This document shows, piece after piece, positions 50,455 to 60,048 of a stretch of DNA of 64,000 bases. How positions within the stretch are numbered: the first letter of the stretch is position 1; each line of letters starts with the position of its first letter. Where the stretch lies: the NCBI GenBank assembly GCA_029215795.1, contig JARDYH010000041.1:62001-126000 (forward strand), given 5' to 3'. Source of the DNA: Anniella stebbinsi. Taxonomy: Eukaryota; Chordata; Lepidosauria; Squamata; Anniellidae. The notes beneath the pieces were generated by a model. The model did no database searches, was not told the origin of the DNA, and saw nothing but the letters and a program-made list of their open reading frames with translations. The position numbers were made by a program, and so were the translations under genes.

Positions 50455-53400
50455 ATGTCGGAAGCTGACCTCCCAGGCACGGCTCTGCAGAAGGAAGAGG
50501 ACAAAGTGGCTGACACCGGAAAAGAACACAGTGAGTCTTTCATTGAAAACCCTGAAACTGGAAAAGATCGCCTTAGTAAAACAGAGGGTGAAGAAAGGGT
50601 ACCCCATCTAGTAGAAGACTTGAAAAGAAAGGATTTGAAGGAAAAGGGTATGCTAACTGGGAGGGAAATACAGAAGGAAGGGCCCTTGCGAGAGCTCTCA
50701 GTCCCCTCTTGTGAGAAGGAGTTTTTTTCCATTGAAAATACAAAGGAACAACCTGAAGACCTTTTGTTAAGGGAGCGAAAGGAAGAAGGAGGGGGGGTGA
50801 GAGTTGGAAGCCCCCAAACCCGAGGAGGAGATGTTAAAACCCTACCCGCGGGCTCTCTTCCCGAATGGGGAGAGGATCTAATCCGGTCCCAGGCCTCGTG
50901 GACTCTTCCAGATGAGCCAGGCCCGGAGCAAACTCATTATGACTCAGCGTTTGTTTGCAGAGAGCCACAGGAAGTGCCTCTTAGCCGGCAGAAAGTAGAA
51001 ATGAGCTGGCAGGAAATGGGGTCGCTGGAAAGGGGGAGGGACAGATCGCCCATTAAGCCTGGAGAGGCTTTTCAAAGGTCCCCTGAAATTGACTGGCAGG
51101 GAAGACGTCCAATGGGAGCTGAAATCTGTACAGAACCTGCAAAATACAGTTTAATGCAGCAAAGGAGCAGGGACACTGACTTTTTGGAAGTAAAAGCATA
51201 CAGACCGGGATTTCTGAGTGCTGATTCTGGCACTTATTTGTCTGTTTCTGATTCTGAAGTAGTTTCTTTTCAAAGAAGAAACACTGACAGTGGGGAAGGA
51301 AAAAAGGACTTTGATTGTAGTCCAGATATGTTTGAGTCTGTGCAGCAACAGACCCCCTTTTTGCAGAATACACCCATTGGATCTGGGATGGAACAGGCAG
51401 ACATCGTTATGAATATGACAGACGAAAAAGATGACAGTAAACAGGGAGAAAATAGAAAGGAACGTCTGAGAGATAAATGGGCCAACTCTTCCAACTCGAG
51501 AGAGAAAAGAATTTTAATGCAGTGGGAAACGCAAATGTGCCTTCCTATGGAAGATGTGCATAAATTTCTTTTGTACCCTCCCTTTGATGAAAATGACCTG
51601 GTCAAATTATGGGGATTTATAGTGGTACGCGTGGCTTTGAGTGGGCCGGCTCAGGAAAAGAAGCTCAATAAACTGGGACACGAGAAACTTTTTCGCTTGT
51701 TGGAAAGCGCGCGTGAACCTATTTTGGAACTGTTGAAAGGCAATGAGGTTGCCGACCGAGAGGATGCCGTGACGGCCGTGAAGTTGACGGAGAATATTGT
51801 CGAACGGATGTTGATCATGCGTAAGCCGCGGACCTCTCGGGAAAGTTTTCCCAAATGGCTAGAAGAAAGGGAATTTATCAGAATGCTACAAGAAGTTTTG
51901 AGAGAATGGGAGAAACCCGAGAGGCGAAGCACGCTAGCTCAGCCTATCCTATGTAGAGACACGAATGATAAAAATCTCGTGATGACGAGAGAGGACTATA
52001 TGGAGTGGTTGGCTTTAATAATTTCTTATTTACGGCAGAGGGGGACGTTAAAGAAAAGATATGGGAGAGACTCTTTTCTAGATTTGCAAACGCGGAGCCG
52101 AGGGACGGATGTCACGGAAGAGCGAGGAGCTTCGCTGACGACTGGAGGAAGAACGCCTGTAATGGGAGACCCGGAGGTGGAGCCGGATGGCGATACGGAG
52201 GAGGAGAGTCGGGCCTTTTTCATTGAACAGGGGACTTCTGCGCTTGCAGGGTCCCCGCAAATCGGTGAGGACCTAACTTTCGGTCTTAGCTCGGGGGAGA
52301 AGTCTTTACCTAAAGGCAAGAGATCTAGGAAAGAGGGGAGTGAAAACCCCTCGCCGGCGGCCGATAGGGGGAAAAAGGCTAGGACGGGAGGCGTAGAGTT
52401 GGATCCGAACGAAGTAGAATCTGAGACTCGATTTCACAGGGTGTCGGAAACGGAGACGGAGACGGGGGAGGAGTCGGGAGAGGAGTCGGATATGGAGTCG
52501 GAGCTCTTGTCTGATGTAGAAATAGAATGCGGACAACGAGCGGAGGAAGGGAAAGGGGAAATCCGGGAATCTTCTGTAACAGTAGGGACTAAAGCACAGG
52601 AGGGGAGGAAAAAAGGAGACGGGACGGAAGGGGTTAGAGGCGGAAGGAGTTCGGGATCGGGCAGTCCTTTAGCCGAACTGATTAGGTGGAGTTCGGACCC
52701 GGATTTATTAGAATTGGAGGAGGTGGTACGGTTAGAAGAGAGGGTAGACGTTCCCCGAGATAATGGGGGGGTCGGAGAGGGGAAACGGAAGTCGGGCCCG
52801 GATGCTGCTGGTGTTTCTGCTTTCTCCCCTGCCGAGGATTCGATCTGTGCGGATGGAGGAGAAAGCGGGACGGGACTTTCGTCGGAGTCGAAGGCGCCTT
52901 TGGCGGACGTGGACTGTGATGAACGTGCGCTCGGAGATTCGCTCAGGGGGCGAAAGGAACGGCATTTTCAACAAGGAGCGCGGCCGAAGGAAAGAGGGAC
53001 TTTGGGACATTCGCTTCCACCTGTACGAAGTGTTTATAAAATTGGTCTTGTGAGTAATGGCGTTCCGCCGCCGCCGACGTCGCCTTCTCGTGAGGTTTCT
53101 CCGAGTACTGTAGCGGCCTCGGAGAAACCCAGAGAATCGATCGTCGGAGATGATACGACACGGGGAGAGGTTACGGAGGGGGAATCGACAATAAATACAG
53201 AAGCGCGGGAAGGGCCCCCTTCGCAAGGGAAGCAGAGGGTGAGATCCTATGCTGCGGCTGCGGCGGGGGAGTCCGATGCTGGGGGGTCGGGGAATAGAAT
53301 GGGAGGGGAAAGGCCAAATATGAGAGGATACAGAGATTTAGAGTTGGATATGTTTGAAGATCAAGAACTCTTAGACCGATATTATTCGGGAATCCCGGAC

Positions 53401-55248
53401 GACTACGATGCTCGCCAGAGATATGTAGTACGTCTGCGGTATAGAGGACAGGACCCGCAGAAAATATCGAGGAACTATATTGAAAATGAGATACTTTTTC
53501 GATTTTTGAAATATCCTAAGGAGGACATTTTGGCGGTTATCATCCCGCTAGGGATGAGGGAGATAGATATTTGCTTGAGAACGGAACGGGCGTACCAAAA
53601 GTTTTGGGATTTGTGTCGATTGGCGGTGAAAAACAGAGCCTCGATTTTTAAGGATTACGATGTGGTCCCTCTTTTTCGAGGAGAGACTAAAGTTTTGACC
53701 GTGAGCTTCCGAACGACGAGTATACCTAAAGAGGACATCGCTACGTGGCTTGGCCGTCATTGCCGAGTCATGATGGAACCGGAAAAGAAACTATCCGAGG
53801 CGGGAATTTGGACGGGAGAGTTTAGAGCGATAGTGGCCTTGGACAGGACGGCCTACGGCGGACCAAGGCACTTGCCGAAGTATTTCTTTTTGGGAGCGGA
53901 CAGGGGAATGACCCGATATAGCGGTCAGCCCTCGGCGTGCTTCCAATGCGGAGGTTACGATCACCATCGCCGCAATTGTACCACTCCGCTCTGTTCCAAG
54001 TGTGGAACTAAAGGACATAGCACGATGCATTGTGACAGAGAGGTGACTTGTAGCTTGTGTAGACAAATCGGGCACCCGTACATGTGGTGCCCGGCCTCCA
54101 AGTATAATATGGACGATGACGAGAGATTTAGGGAAGCTTCGAGGAGAGCGACCGAAGGGAAAAGACGACAGGAAGAAAAGGAAAAAAAGGAACGAGCGGA
54201 AAGGGACGGGAAGCAAAAAGAAAGAGAAAACGAGGCGGCGAAGGACAAAAGAACGTCATACGCTCGAGTTCGGGACATTTTAGGAAAGGCGAGAGGAGGA
54301 AACGGAAGCTCTGCGGGAAGCTCGACACAAAGCCACGGGTCTGAGAAGGAACGAGAGGATGAGTTGTACAGGCAAAGTCGGGAAATGGAAGAACGGGAAC
54401 GTGTCGAAGCGTGGAAAACAGTTTCTAGTCACAGAAAAGGTAAAGAAAAGGATGCGGGGAAATCATCTTCCGAGAGACCTCAAACTCAGAACCGGTTTTC
54501 AGTGTTACAAGAAGAAGAAGTCATGGAGATAGGGGAACAGGAAGAAGAGAGGGAAAGAACATGTGTCGTCCCTGGGTTAGGAAAAGAACCCCAAAACGAT
54601 CAATCTCCCAAGGAGCAGAGAGACCTTCGAGAAAACAAGAGGGCGAAAAAGCAAGGGGCGGATACGCGTCGGCAGCTGTCGAGGAGAAGCGTGGCGGATC
54701 TGAAGGAGGAATATGACATGCTGGAGGTAGAAGTCGGGATGGCGAGAAGAGAGATACGTTCTTTGTTAGCGGATGAAACGGAAAAGGGAACCGACGAGCG
54801 CTCCAAAAGAATAGATAAACTCAGCAAAAGAAAAGAAGAATGGGAGTGGCGATTAGAGAAATTACGACGCACGATGGAGGAAAAAACTGAATTACGGGGG
54901 TTAGAAGGAAAAAAGAAACAAACGGAAGAAGAAGAGATGGAAATAGAGCCCGACGAAACAGAAGAGCGAGATGTACGAAAGGAGATTTTAGAAGAAAACA
55001 ATCCCGAATCTGGAAAGGACGCGGGAGAGGAGATGACGTCGAAAGCCGGAGGGCGACGTCTAGATCAAACTACGGTCTCGGTGGAAGAGGAACAAAAGGT
55101 AGAGGGAAGTTCTTGTCCTGAAAACCCTCACCCGGGAGGAACCGGACAGGAACCGGATATAATTAGTAGGACTACACCTCCAAATCTATCGGAGGGGGTA
55201 GACTCATTGACAATTTCTGGAGATAGTTCAGGAACGGGAATAAGCTAA
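50455..55248 (+). CDS. ORF1 protein (unit G), Arg1435 variant
   Basis: 1597 aa, identical in translation to unit C, including Arg at residue 1435 in the coiled-coil tail. All three CCHC knuckles are present (about 53938-54090). Confidence 0.88.
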   Translation: MSEADLPGTALQKEEDKVADTGKEHSESFIENPETGKDRLSKTEGEERVPHLVEDLKRKDLKEKGMLTGREIQKEGPLRELSVPSCEKEFFSIENTKEQPEDLLLRERKEEGGGVRVGSPQTRGGDVKTLPAGSLPEWGEDLIRSQASWTLPDEPGPEQTHYDSAFVCREPQEVPLSRQKVEMSWQEMGSLERGRDRSPIKPGEAFQRSPEIDWQGRRPMGAEICTEPAKYSLMQQRSRDTDFLEVKAYRPGFLSADSGTYLSVSDSEVVSFQRRNTDSGEGKKDFDCSPDMFESVQQQTPFLQNTPIGSGMEQADIVMNMTDEKDDSKQGENRKERLRDKWANSSNSREKRILMQWETQMCLPMEDVHKFLLYPPFDENDLVKLWGFIVVRVALSGPAQEKKLNKLGHEKLFRLLESAREPILELLKGNEVADREDAVTAVKLTENIVERMLIMRKPRTSRESFPKWLEEREFIRMLQEVLREWEKPERRSTLAQPILCRDTNDKNLVMTREDYMEWLALIISYLRQRGTLKKRYGRDSFLDLQTRSRGTDVTEERGASLTTGGRTPVMGDPEVEPDGDTEEESRAFFIEQGTSALAGSPQIGEDLTFGLSSGEKSLPKGKRSRKEGSENPSPAADRGKKARTGGVELDPNEVESETRFHRVSETETETGEESGEESDMESELLSDVEIECGQRAEEGKGEIRESSVTVGTKAQEGRKKGDGTEGVRGGRSSGSGSPLAELIRWSSDPDLLELEEVVRLEERVDVPRDNGGVGEGKRKSGPDAAGVSAFSPAEDSICADGGESGTGLSSESKAPLADVDCDERALGDSLRGRKERHFQQGARPKERGTLGHSLPPVRSVYKIGLVSNGVPPPPTSPSREVSPSTVAASEKPRESIVGDDTTRGEVTEGESTINTEAREGPPSQGKQRVRSYAAAAAGESDAGGSGNRMGGERPNMRGYRDLELDMFEDQELLDRYYSGIPDDYDARQRYVVRLRYRGQDPQKISRNYIENEILFRFLKYPKEDILAVIIPLGMREIDICLRTERAYQKFWDLCRLAVKNRASIFKDYDVVPLFRGETKVLTVSFRTTSIPKEDIATWLGRHCRVMMEPEKKLSEAGIWTGEFRAIVALDRTAYGGPRHLPKYFFLGADRGMTRYSGQPSACFQCGGYDHHRRNCTTPLCSKCGTKGHSTMHCDREVTCSLCRQIGHPYMWCPASKYNMDDDERFREASRRATEGKRRQEEKEKKERAERDGKQKERENEAAKDKRTSYARVRDILGKARGGNGSSAGSSTQSHGSEKEREDELYRQSREMEERERVEAWKTVSSHRKGKEKDAGKSSSERPQTQNRFSVLQEEEVMEIGEQEEERERTCVVPGLGKEPQNDQSPKEQRDLRENKRAKKQGADTRRQLSRRSVADLKEEYDMLEVEVGMARREIRSLLADETEKGTDERSKRIDKLSKRKEEWEWRLEKLRRTMEEKTELRGLEGKKKQTEEEEMEIEPDETEERDVRKEILEENNPESGKDAGEEMTSKAGGRRLDQTTVSVEEEQKVEGSSCPENPHPGGTGQEPDIISRTTPPNLSEGVDSLTISGDSSGTGIS

Positions 55249-55357
55249 AGAGATATAGATATAATTTAGAGGTTTTTTAGAGTTTAAGGGATGTTATTAA
55301 ATTCATAAGTTTGTATCATATAATACAGGTTTAAGTAAGTACGGTCCTACGACGTAA

Positions 55358-58300
55358 ATCAAAATTTATCATACAAAACAATTCAATACAAATACAAATT
55401 TTTCCATAGCCACTTGGAATTGCAGAGGTTTAAGACAACGGGAAAGGAGAGAAGAAATATTATCGGCTCTTTCGAAGTTAGGCCCCGATATTATTATTTT
55501 GCAGGAAATTAATTTTGATTCGGAAAAGGAAAGAAGTCTAGCTCAAAAATTTTGGTCGTGGGGACCGTCAGTCTGGTCATATAACGAAACGGGAAGAGGA
55601 GGAGTAGGAGCGATAATAAAATGGAAACGGGGAATGAAAATCAAGAGGACCGTAGAAGCCGATCCCGGACATTTGGTCGTCGTAGATTTCAGTCTCCGGG
55701 AAAGGCGGGAGGAAGGTAGCGAGGAAGAAATCCATTTTAGATTGTGCGCCCTTTATGCGCCGACTACGCTTCAACGTAGGAAGAAATTATGGCAGACTTT
55801 GAAGGATCACGTTCAAACGAATAGGTCTTTAATCATCGTGGGAGATTTTAACAATAGAACAAGCTTGAGCGACCACGTTAATTTAGCGAACGGTGATCTC
55901 GGAGGTAAGAAGAAAGAATTACCTCTGACGCCCGAAGAGAGGGAACTGCAAAACTTATTAAAGAGAGACTTGCGGTTGCAAGATAAGGCGACGCTTATAG
56001 ATAATCAATTAGAGTATTTCCCTATTTGGAGCAGGAAAGTTTATATGGAAAGGTTTCAGCAGTTAGATGGGGTAAAGTTTACTTTTTATCATCCCAGATT
56101 TGTAAGTAGGATAGATAGAATTTGGGGGAAAGAAGATCTAAAGGTGAACCGGGTTCAAGTTCTCTTAACTCCGTGGTCTGACCATGGGATTTTAATGATG
56201 GACTTTTACACCGGTGAGGTTTTGATTAAAGGAAGACCGGGTTGGAGACTCGCTCCTAGGTTGTTGCAGGATACCGATTGCAAGGAAGAATTAGAAAAGG
56301 TCATGGATTATTCCGAAAGGTTGAGATCGTACGAAGGAACGGGCCCGATCGTGTGGTGGGAGGAGTTAAAAAGAACGGTTAAGAGGACCTGTATTTCTTT
56401 GGCGAAAAAAGAGTACAAAATAGATCTCAGAAATTATCAACGGGCCTTGTATTCTTACCTGAAAATTCACTATAAAATAAACAAAGGGCTACCGTGGGAT
56501 AAAAAGGAATTAGACAGATCGGCGGAAGCGATAAGGCAATATCAACAGCAACAACATTGGTTGAGAGTGGAAAAACAAAAAAATAGATCTACCGGTCCTA
56601 TAATAGACAAAGGAGAGTGGGAAGCGGACAAAAAGACAAACAGCAGGGAAAGCTTTAAAGGATTAAGGAACAACGCGGGAGAGAGGATCAAAACAAAACC
56701 TCGAGAGATGATGGACATTATGGAAGACTATTACACAAAGGTTTATAGAAAGCAAGTTATTTCAAAAGAAGATATGTTACATTTTCTTAAAAAAACTAAC
56801 AAGGACGATCTGAAAGGACTTACGGAGGAGGAAAAACAAGCCATGATCGCTCCGATAGAGAAAGAGGAAATTTTGAAAGTGATAGCGCAAGGCAAAACCA
56901 AATCGTCACCGGGCCCGGACGGGTTGACGTATTCCTTTTACAAAACTTTTAAAGAGGAAGTAGCCGAACCGTTAGCTCGAGCCTTTAATGCTGCTTTAAA
57001 AAATCAATGTCTGGGTGAGACTTTTTATCGAGGAACTTTGATTTTTTTGCCGAAAGGAGGAGATTTAACCCTTCCTGAAAATTGGCGCCCGATTACCCTC
57101 ACTGATGTAGACTATAGGATTTTAGCGAAAGTTCTCAACAACAGGCTATCTAAAGTGGTTTCAAAATTGGTAGTGGGCTTGCAAACGAGCGCCGTCCCCG
57201 GTAGACGAATGTCAGACTCTTTATGTTTGGTCAGAGAATTTTTTCACTTTCGGAGTTTGAAACCTCAAAATCGAGGTTTGCTTCAATTAGACCAGTCGAA
57301 AGCTTTCGACAGGGTCGATCAAGATTATCTATGGGAAGTTTTAACGCTGAAGGGAGTTCCGCTGGTATTTATAGAACACTTGCGCGTTCTGTACAAAAAC
57401 GCATCCGTCACGCCGCAAATAAACGGATGGAAGGGATCGGAGGTGAGAATCAAATCGGGACTGAGACAGGGTTGCCCGTTGAGCCCTTTGTTATATATAC
57501 TGGCGATAGACCCGCTGCTAGCTTCCATTCAGCGGGACGAGCGTATTCGTGGACTGCCTTTGGGATTAACGGCAGAGGAGGAGAGAGAACCGGAAACGTC
57601 TGGGAGACAAAAGAAAATCACGCCTCAGGAGGTGAAGACTATAGCGCACGCCGACGACGTTTATGTCTTCCTGACACGAAAGGAAGAGACGGAAAGGGTC
57701 GTGAAGCACTTGGAAGAATACGGTAGGGCTTCGGGAGCGGCGGTGAATCAAAATAAAAGCAAAATTTATGATTTGAAGATCAGAGAGAGAACGATCAAAG
57801 TCACGACATTACAAGAAGCGGAGAGTAAACGACGGGGAAGGTCGGAACGACGAGAACAGAAAGGGGAATCTGATGAATCCGATGAAGATGAAATAGAGAC
57901 AGCTGCCGTTAAGATCCTGGGAGTTAGTTTTTCTTTGACGGAAGACGGCTGGGAAGAAAACTGGCTTTTATGGGAAAAAAGAGTAGAGGAAAAACTTAAA
58001 AAATGGAAGGGATGGAATCTGGATGTGTATAGAAAAGTAAAATATTTCAATACCTATTGTGTAACAGCTGCTAATAATTTGGCGGTGGTATACCCGCCAC
58101 CAAAAAAAGTGATAGAGAGGGTGAATACGCAACTTTTTCTATTTCTTTGGCGAATTAAGAATTATCCTCTGTCTAGGACGGTGGCATATTTGAAAGTAAG
58201 TGAGGGAGGATTGGGACTACCTGCCATCGGCCCCCTCTTTATAGCAACCTTTGTGAGTAATAATTTTCACCAGGGAGGGTTTGCAGGAGATGGTAAGGGA

Positions 58301-59248
58301 CGGGTGGCGATTCGATCCGTGTATGGAGACAAATGGAAAAATATGCAATGGGGGAAAAAATGGTGGGAGAAGGAAATGACAAATTTTAAACTGACAGAAG
58401 CGATGAAGGTTCCTTTGCCTAAATATCTTAGGGAAGCGGTGCTTCTAATGCACCTCTGGAAAGTGCCATCTGCTTCTTTTAAAAAACAGCAAACGAGTCT
58501 AAAGGAGGTGAAAAGGACAATATATACAGATATTTTGAATAACAACTTTGTAAACGTGTGGAAAGAACGTAACATACGTAAGGAACATATCTCGCGTTAT
58601 TTAAAATCTGGCGATGTAGCTCAAAGTGTGTTTCAGGATAAAAGGATACCTTACAGTTTGTGGGACCTAAGGTGGAAAATGTACCATCAGGTCTACAGTA
58701 TAGGAACAACGAATCCGTGGCGATCGGACGAGCGCCAACGGTGCCAAAGACCGGGTTGTGTAAATAAGAAGAGTACTGGGTTAGGCGGGGTTAAGGAAAA
58801 AGAAACTTTTCAGCATTTTATACAGGATTGCCCACCGGCTAAACGGGTGTGGGAAAAGGTGGCCGATCGTTTGAAGTGGCCCTTTTTGGAAAATCAAACA
58901 TGGGAAAATATCTTGTCTGGAATAGAGCCGACAGGGGGGTTTCAAGGACCGGAAAAAAAGGTGGGTCCGAATAAGAATAAGGACAGGGAAAAGAGTAGTA
59001 AGGAAAAGGGGTTTTGGAAGGTGCCGTGGACAACGGTTCGTTTGATAAATCTTTTAGTGCTGCTGATTATAGGAATCCAGCGTACAAAAGCATTAAAGAG
59101 TGGAAACGAAGAAAAGGTAGAGATCTCTGTTCAATTTGTTATTAATAGAGTAAGATCAATAGCAAGATATGAAAAGAAAAGAACTCCAAACAATAGGTGG
59201 CAAAAGTGGTGGAAGTGGTTGGAAAATTCGACAACGCCTATTACGTAA
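55358..59248 (+). CDS. ORF2 endonuclease-reverse transcriptase (unit G)
   Basis: 1296 open codons, identical in translation to unit B from TTG 55499 onward. Complete endonuclease, RT and C-terminal cysteine cluster; no ATG before the endonuclease motifs. Confidence 0.9.
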   Translation: MKIYHTKQFNTNTNFSIATWNCRGLRQRERREEILSALSKLGPDIIILQEINFDSEKERSLAQKFWSWGPSVWSYNETGRGGVGAIIKWKRGMKIKRTVEADPGHLVVVDFSLRERREEGSEEEIHFRLCALYAPTTLQRRKKLWQTLKDHVQTNRSLIIVGDFNNRTSLSDHVNLANGDLGGKKKELPLTPEERELQNLLKRDLRLQDKATLIDNQLEYFPIWSRKVYMERFQQLDGVKFTFYHPRFVSRIDRIWGKEDLKVNRVQVLLTPWSDHGILMMDFYTGEVLIKGRPGWRLAPRLLQDTDCKEELEKVMDYSERLRSYEGTGPIVWWEELKRTVKRTCISLAKKEYKIDLRNYQRALYSYLKIHYKINKGLPWDKKELDRSAEAIRQYQQQQHWLRVEKQKNRSTGPIIDKGEWEADKKTNSRESFKGLRNNAGERIKTKPREMMDIMEDYYTKVYRKQVISKEDMLHFLKKTNKDDLKGLTEEEKQAMIAPIEKEEILKVIAQGKTKSSPGPDGLTYSFYKTFKEEVAEPLARAFNAALKNQCLGETFYRGTLIFLPKGGDLTLPENWRPITLTDVDYRILAKVLNNRLSKVVSKLVVGLQTSAVPGRRMSDSLCLVREFFHFRSLKPQNRGLLQLDQSKAFDRVDQDYLWEVLTLKGVPLVFIEHLRVLYKNASVTPQINGWKGSEVRIKSGLRQGCPLSPLLYILAIDPLLASIQRDERIRGLPLGLTAEEEREPETSGRQKKITPQEVKTIAHADDVYVFLTRKEETERVVKHLEEYGRASGAAVNQNKSKIYDLKIRERTIKVTTLQEAESKRRGRSERREQKGESDESDEDEIETAAVKILGVSFSLTEDGWEENWLLWEKRVEEKLKKWKGWNLDVYRKVKYFNTYCVTAANNLAVVYPPPKKVIERVNTQLFLFLWRIKNYPLSRTVAYLKVSEGGLGLPAIGPLFIATFVSNNFHQGGFAGDGKGRVAIRSVYGDKWKNMQWGKKWWEKEMTNFKLTEAMKVPLPKYLREAVLLMHLWKVPSASFKKQQTSLKEVKRTIYTDILNNNFVNVWKERNIRKEHISRYLKSGDVAQSVFQDKRIPYSLWDLRWKMYHQVYSIGTTNPWRSDERQRCQRPGCVNKKSTGLGGVKEKETFQHFIQDCPPAKRVWEKVADRLKWPFLENQTWENILSGIEPTGGFQGPEKKVGPNKNKDREKSSKEKGFWKVPWTTVRLINLLVLLIIGIQRTKALKSGNEEKVEISVQFVINRVRSIARYEKKRTPNNRWQKWWKWLENSTTPIT

Positions 59249-59492
59249 TACACTAATGTACTGTTGATGGAGGGAGTGAGGTGAAATAAGGTAATATGAA
59301 AAGGCTGTTAATTGTATTTTGTAACTTTTATGGCGTCATGTAGAAGTATGTATACTATTTTTTGAAATAATTTGAATCTTGTGTATAATTTTTGAATACT
59401 TTACTTCTGTTTTATCTGTTTTATCTGTACAGTAGTATGTTTTTTTAAAATAAAAAATTTATTCCTAAAAAAAAAAAAAAATTTATTCCTAA
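59249..59492 (+). other. 3' UTR, short poly(A), telomere junction (unit G)
   Basis: 218-nt UTR, 15 A at 59467-59481, then TTTATTCCTAA at 59482-59492. Confidence 0.9.
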
Positions 59493-59862
59493 CCCTAACC
59501 CTAACCCTAACCCTAACCCTAACCCTAACCCTAACCCTAACCCTAACCCTAACCCTAACCCTAACCCTAACCCTAACCCTAACCCTAACCCTAACCCTAA
59601 CCCTAACCCTAACCCTAACCTAACCCTAACCCTAACCCTAACCCTAACCCTAACCCTAACCCTAACCCTAACCCTAACCCTAACCCTAACCCTAACCCTA
59701 ACCCTAACCCTAACCCTAACCCTAACCCTAACCCTAACCCTAACCCTAACCCTTAACCCTTAACCCTTAAACCTTAACCCTTAACCTTAACCTTAACCTT
59801 AACCTTAACCTTAACCTTAACCTTAACCTTAACCTTAACCTTAACCTTAACCTTAACCTTAA
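59493..59862 (+). repeat. Telomeric tract J7 with CCTAA and ACCTTAA variants
   Basis: 21 CCCTAA, one CCTAA (59619-59623), 21 CCCTAA (59624-59749). The next block is three CCCTTAA, one ACCTTAA (59771-59777) and one CCCTTAA, followed by 13 CCTTAA (59785-59862). It has the CCTAA variant of J3/J5, but at a different offset, and the five-repeat middle block of J4/J6. Confidence 0.97.
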
Positions 59863-60048
59863 CCTCAACCACTGAGGTGGAAGGAGGTGTTTCACAACAG
59901 CTCCTGCTTTGGGAAACGCATAACGAGCTCTACGTTGGACAAAACGAATGGTACCCCAAAAACTGTGAAACTGCAGTGTGGGGGAAGTGTTGGGGAACTA
60001 GGAGATGCCTTTTTGGGGTCTCTACCCCAAAAATTCAAGGAGAAAACG
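59863..60048 (+). promoter_or_regulatory. 5' leader with hairpin (unit H)
   Basis: Same leader as unit B; hairpin at 60010-60033, ORF1 ATG at 60049. Confidence 0.65.

Larger units (their letters stand above)
50269..59492 (+). mobile_element. Unit G: complete retrotransposon
   Basis: Both ORFs open; ORF1 Arg (base G at 54758, as in unit C), ORF2 Asp, short poly(A) of 15. Confidence 0.93.
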
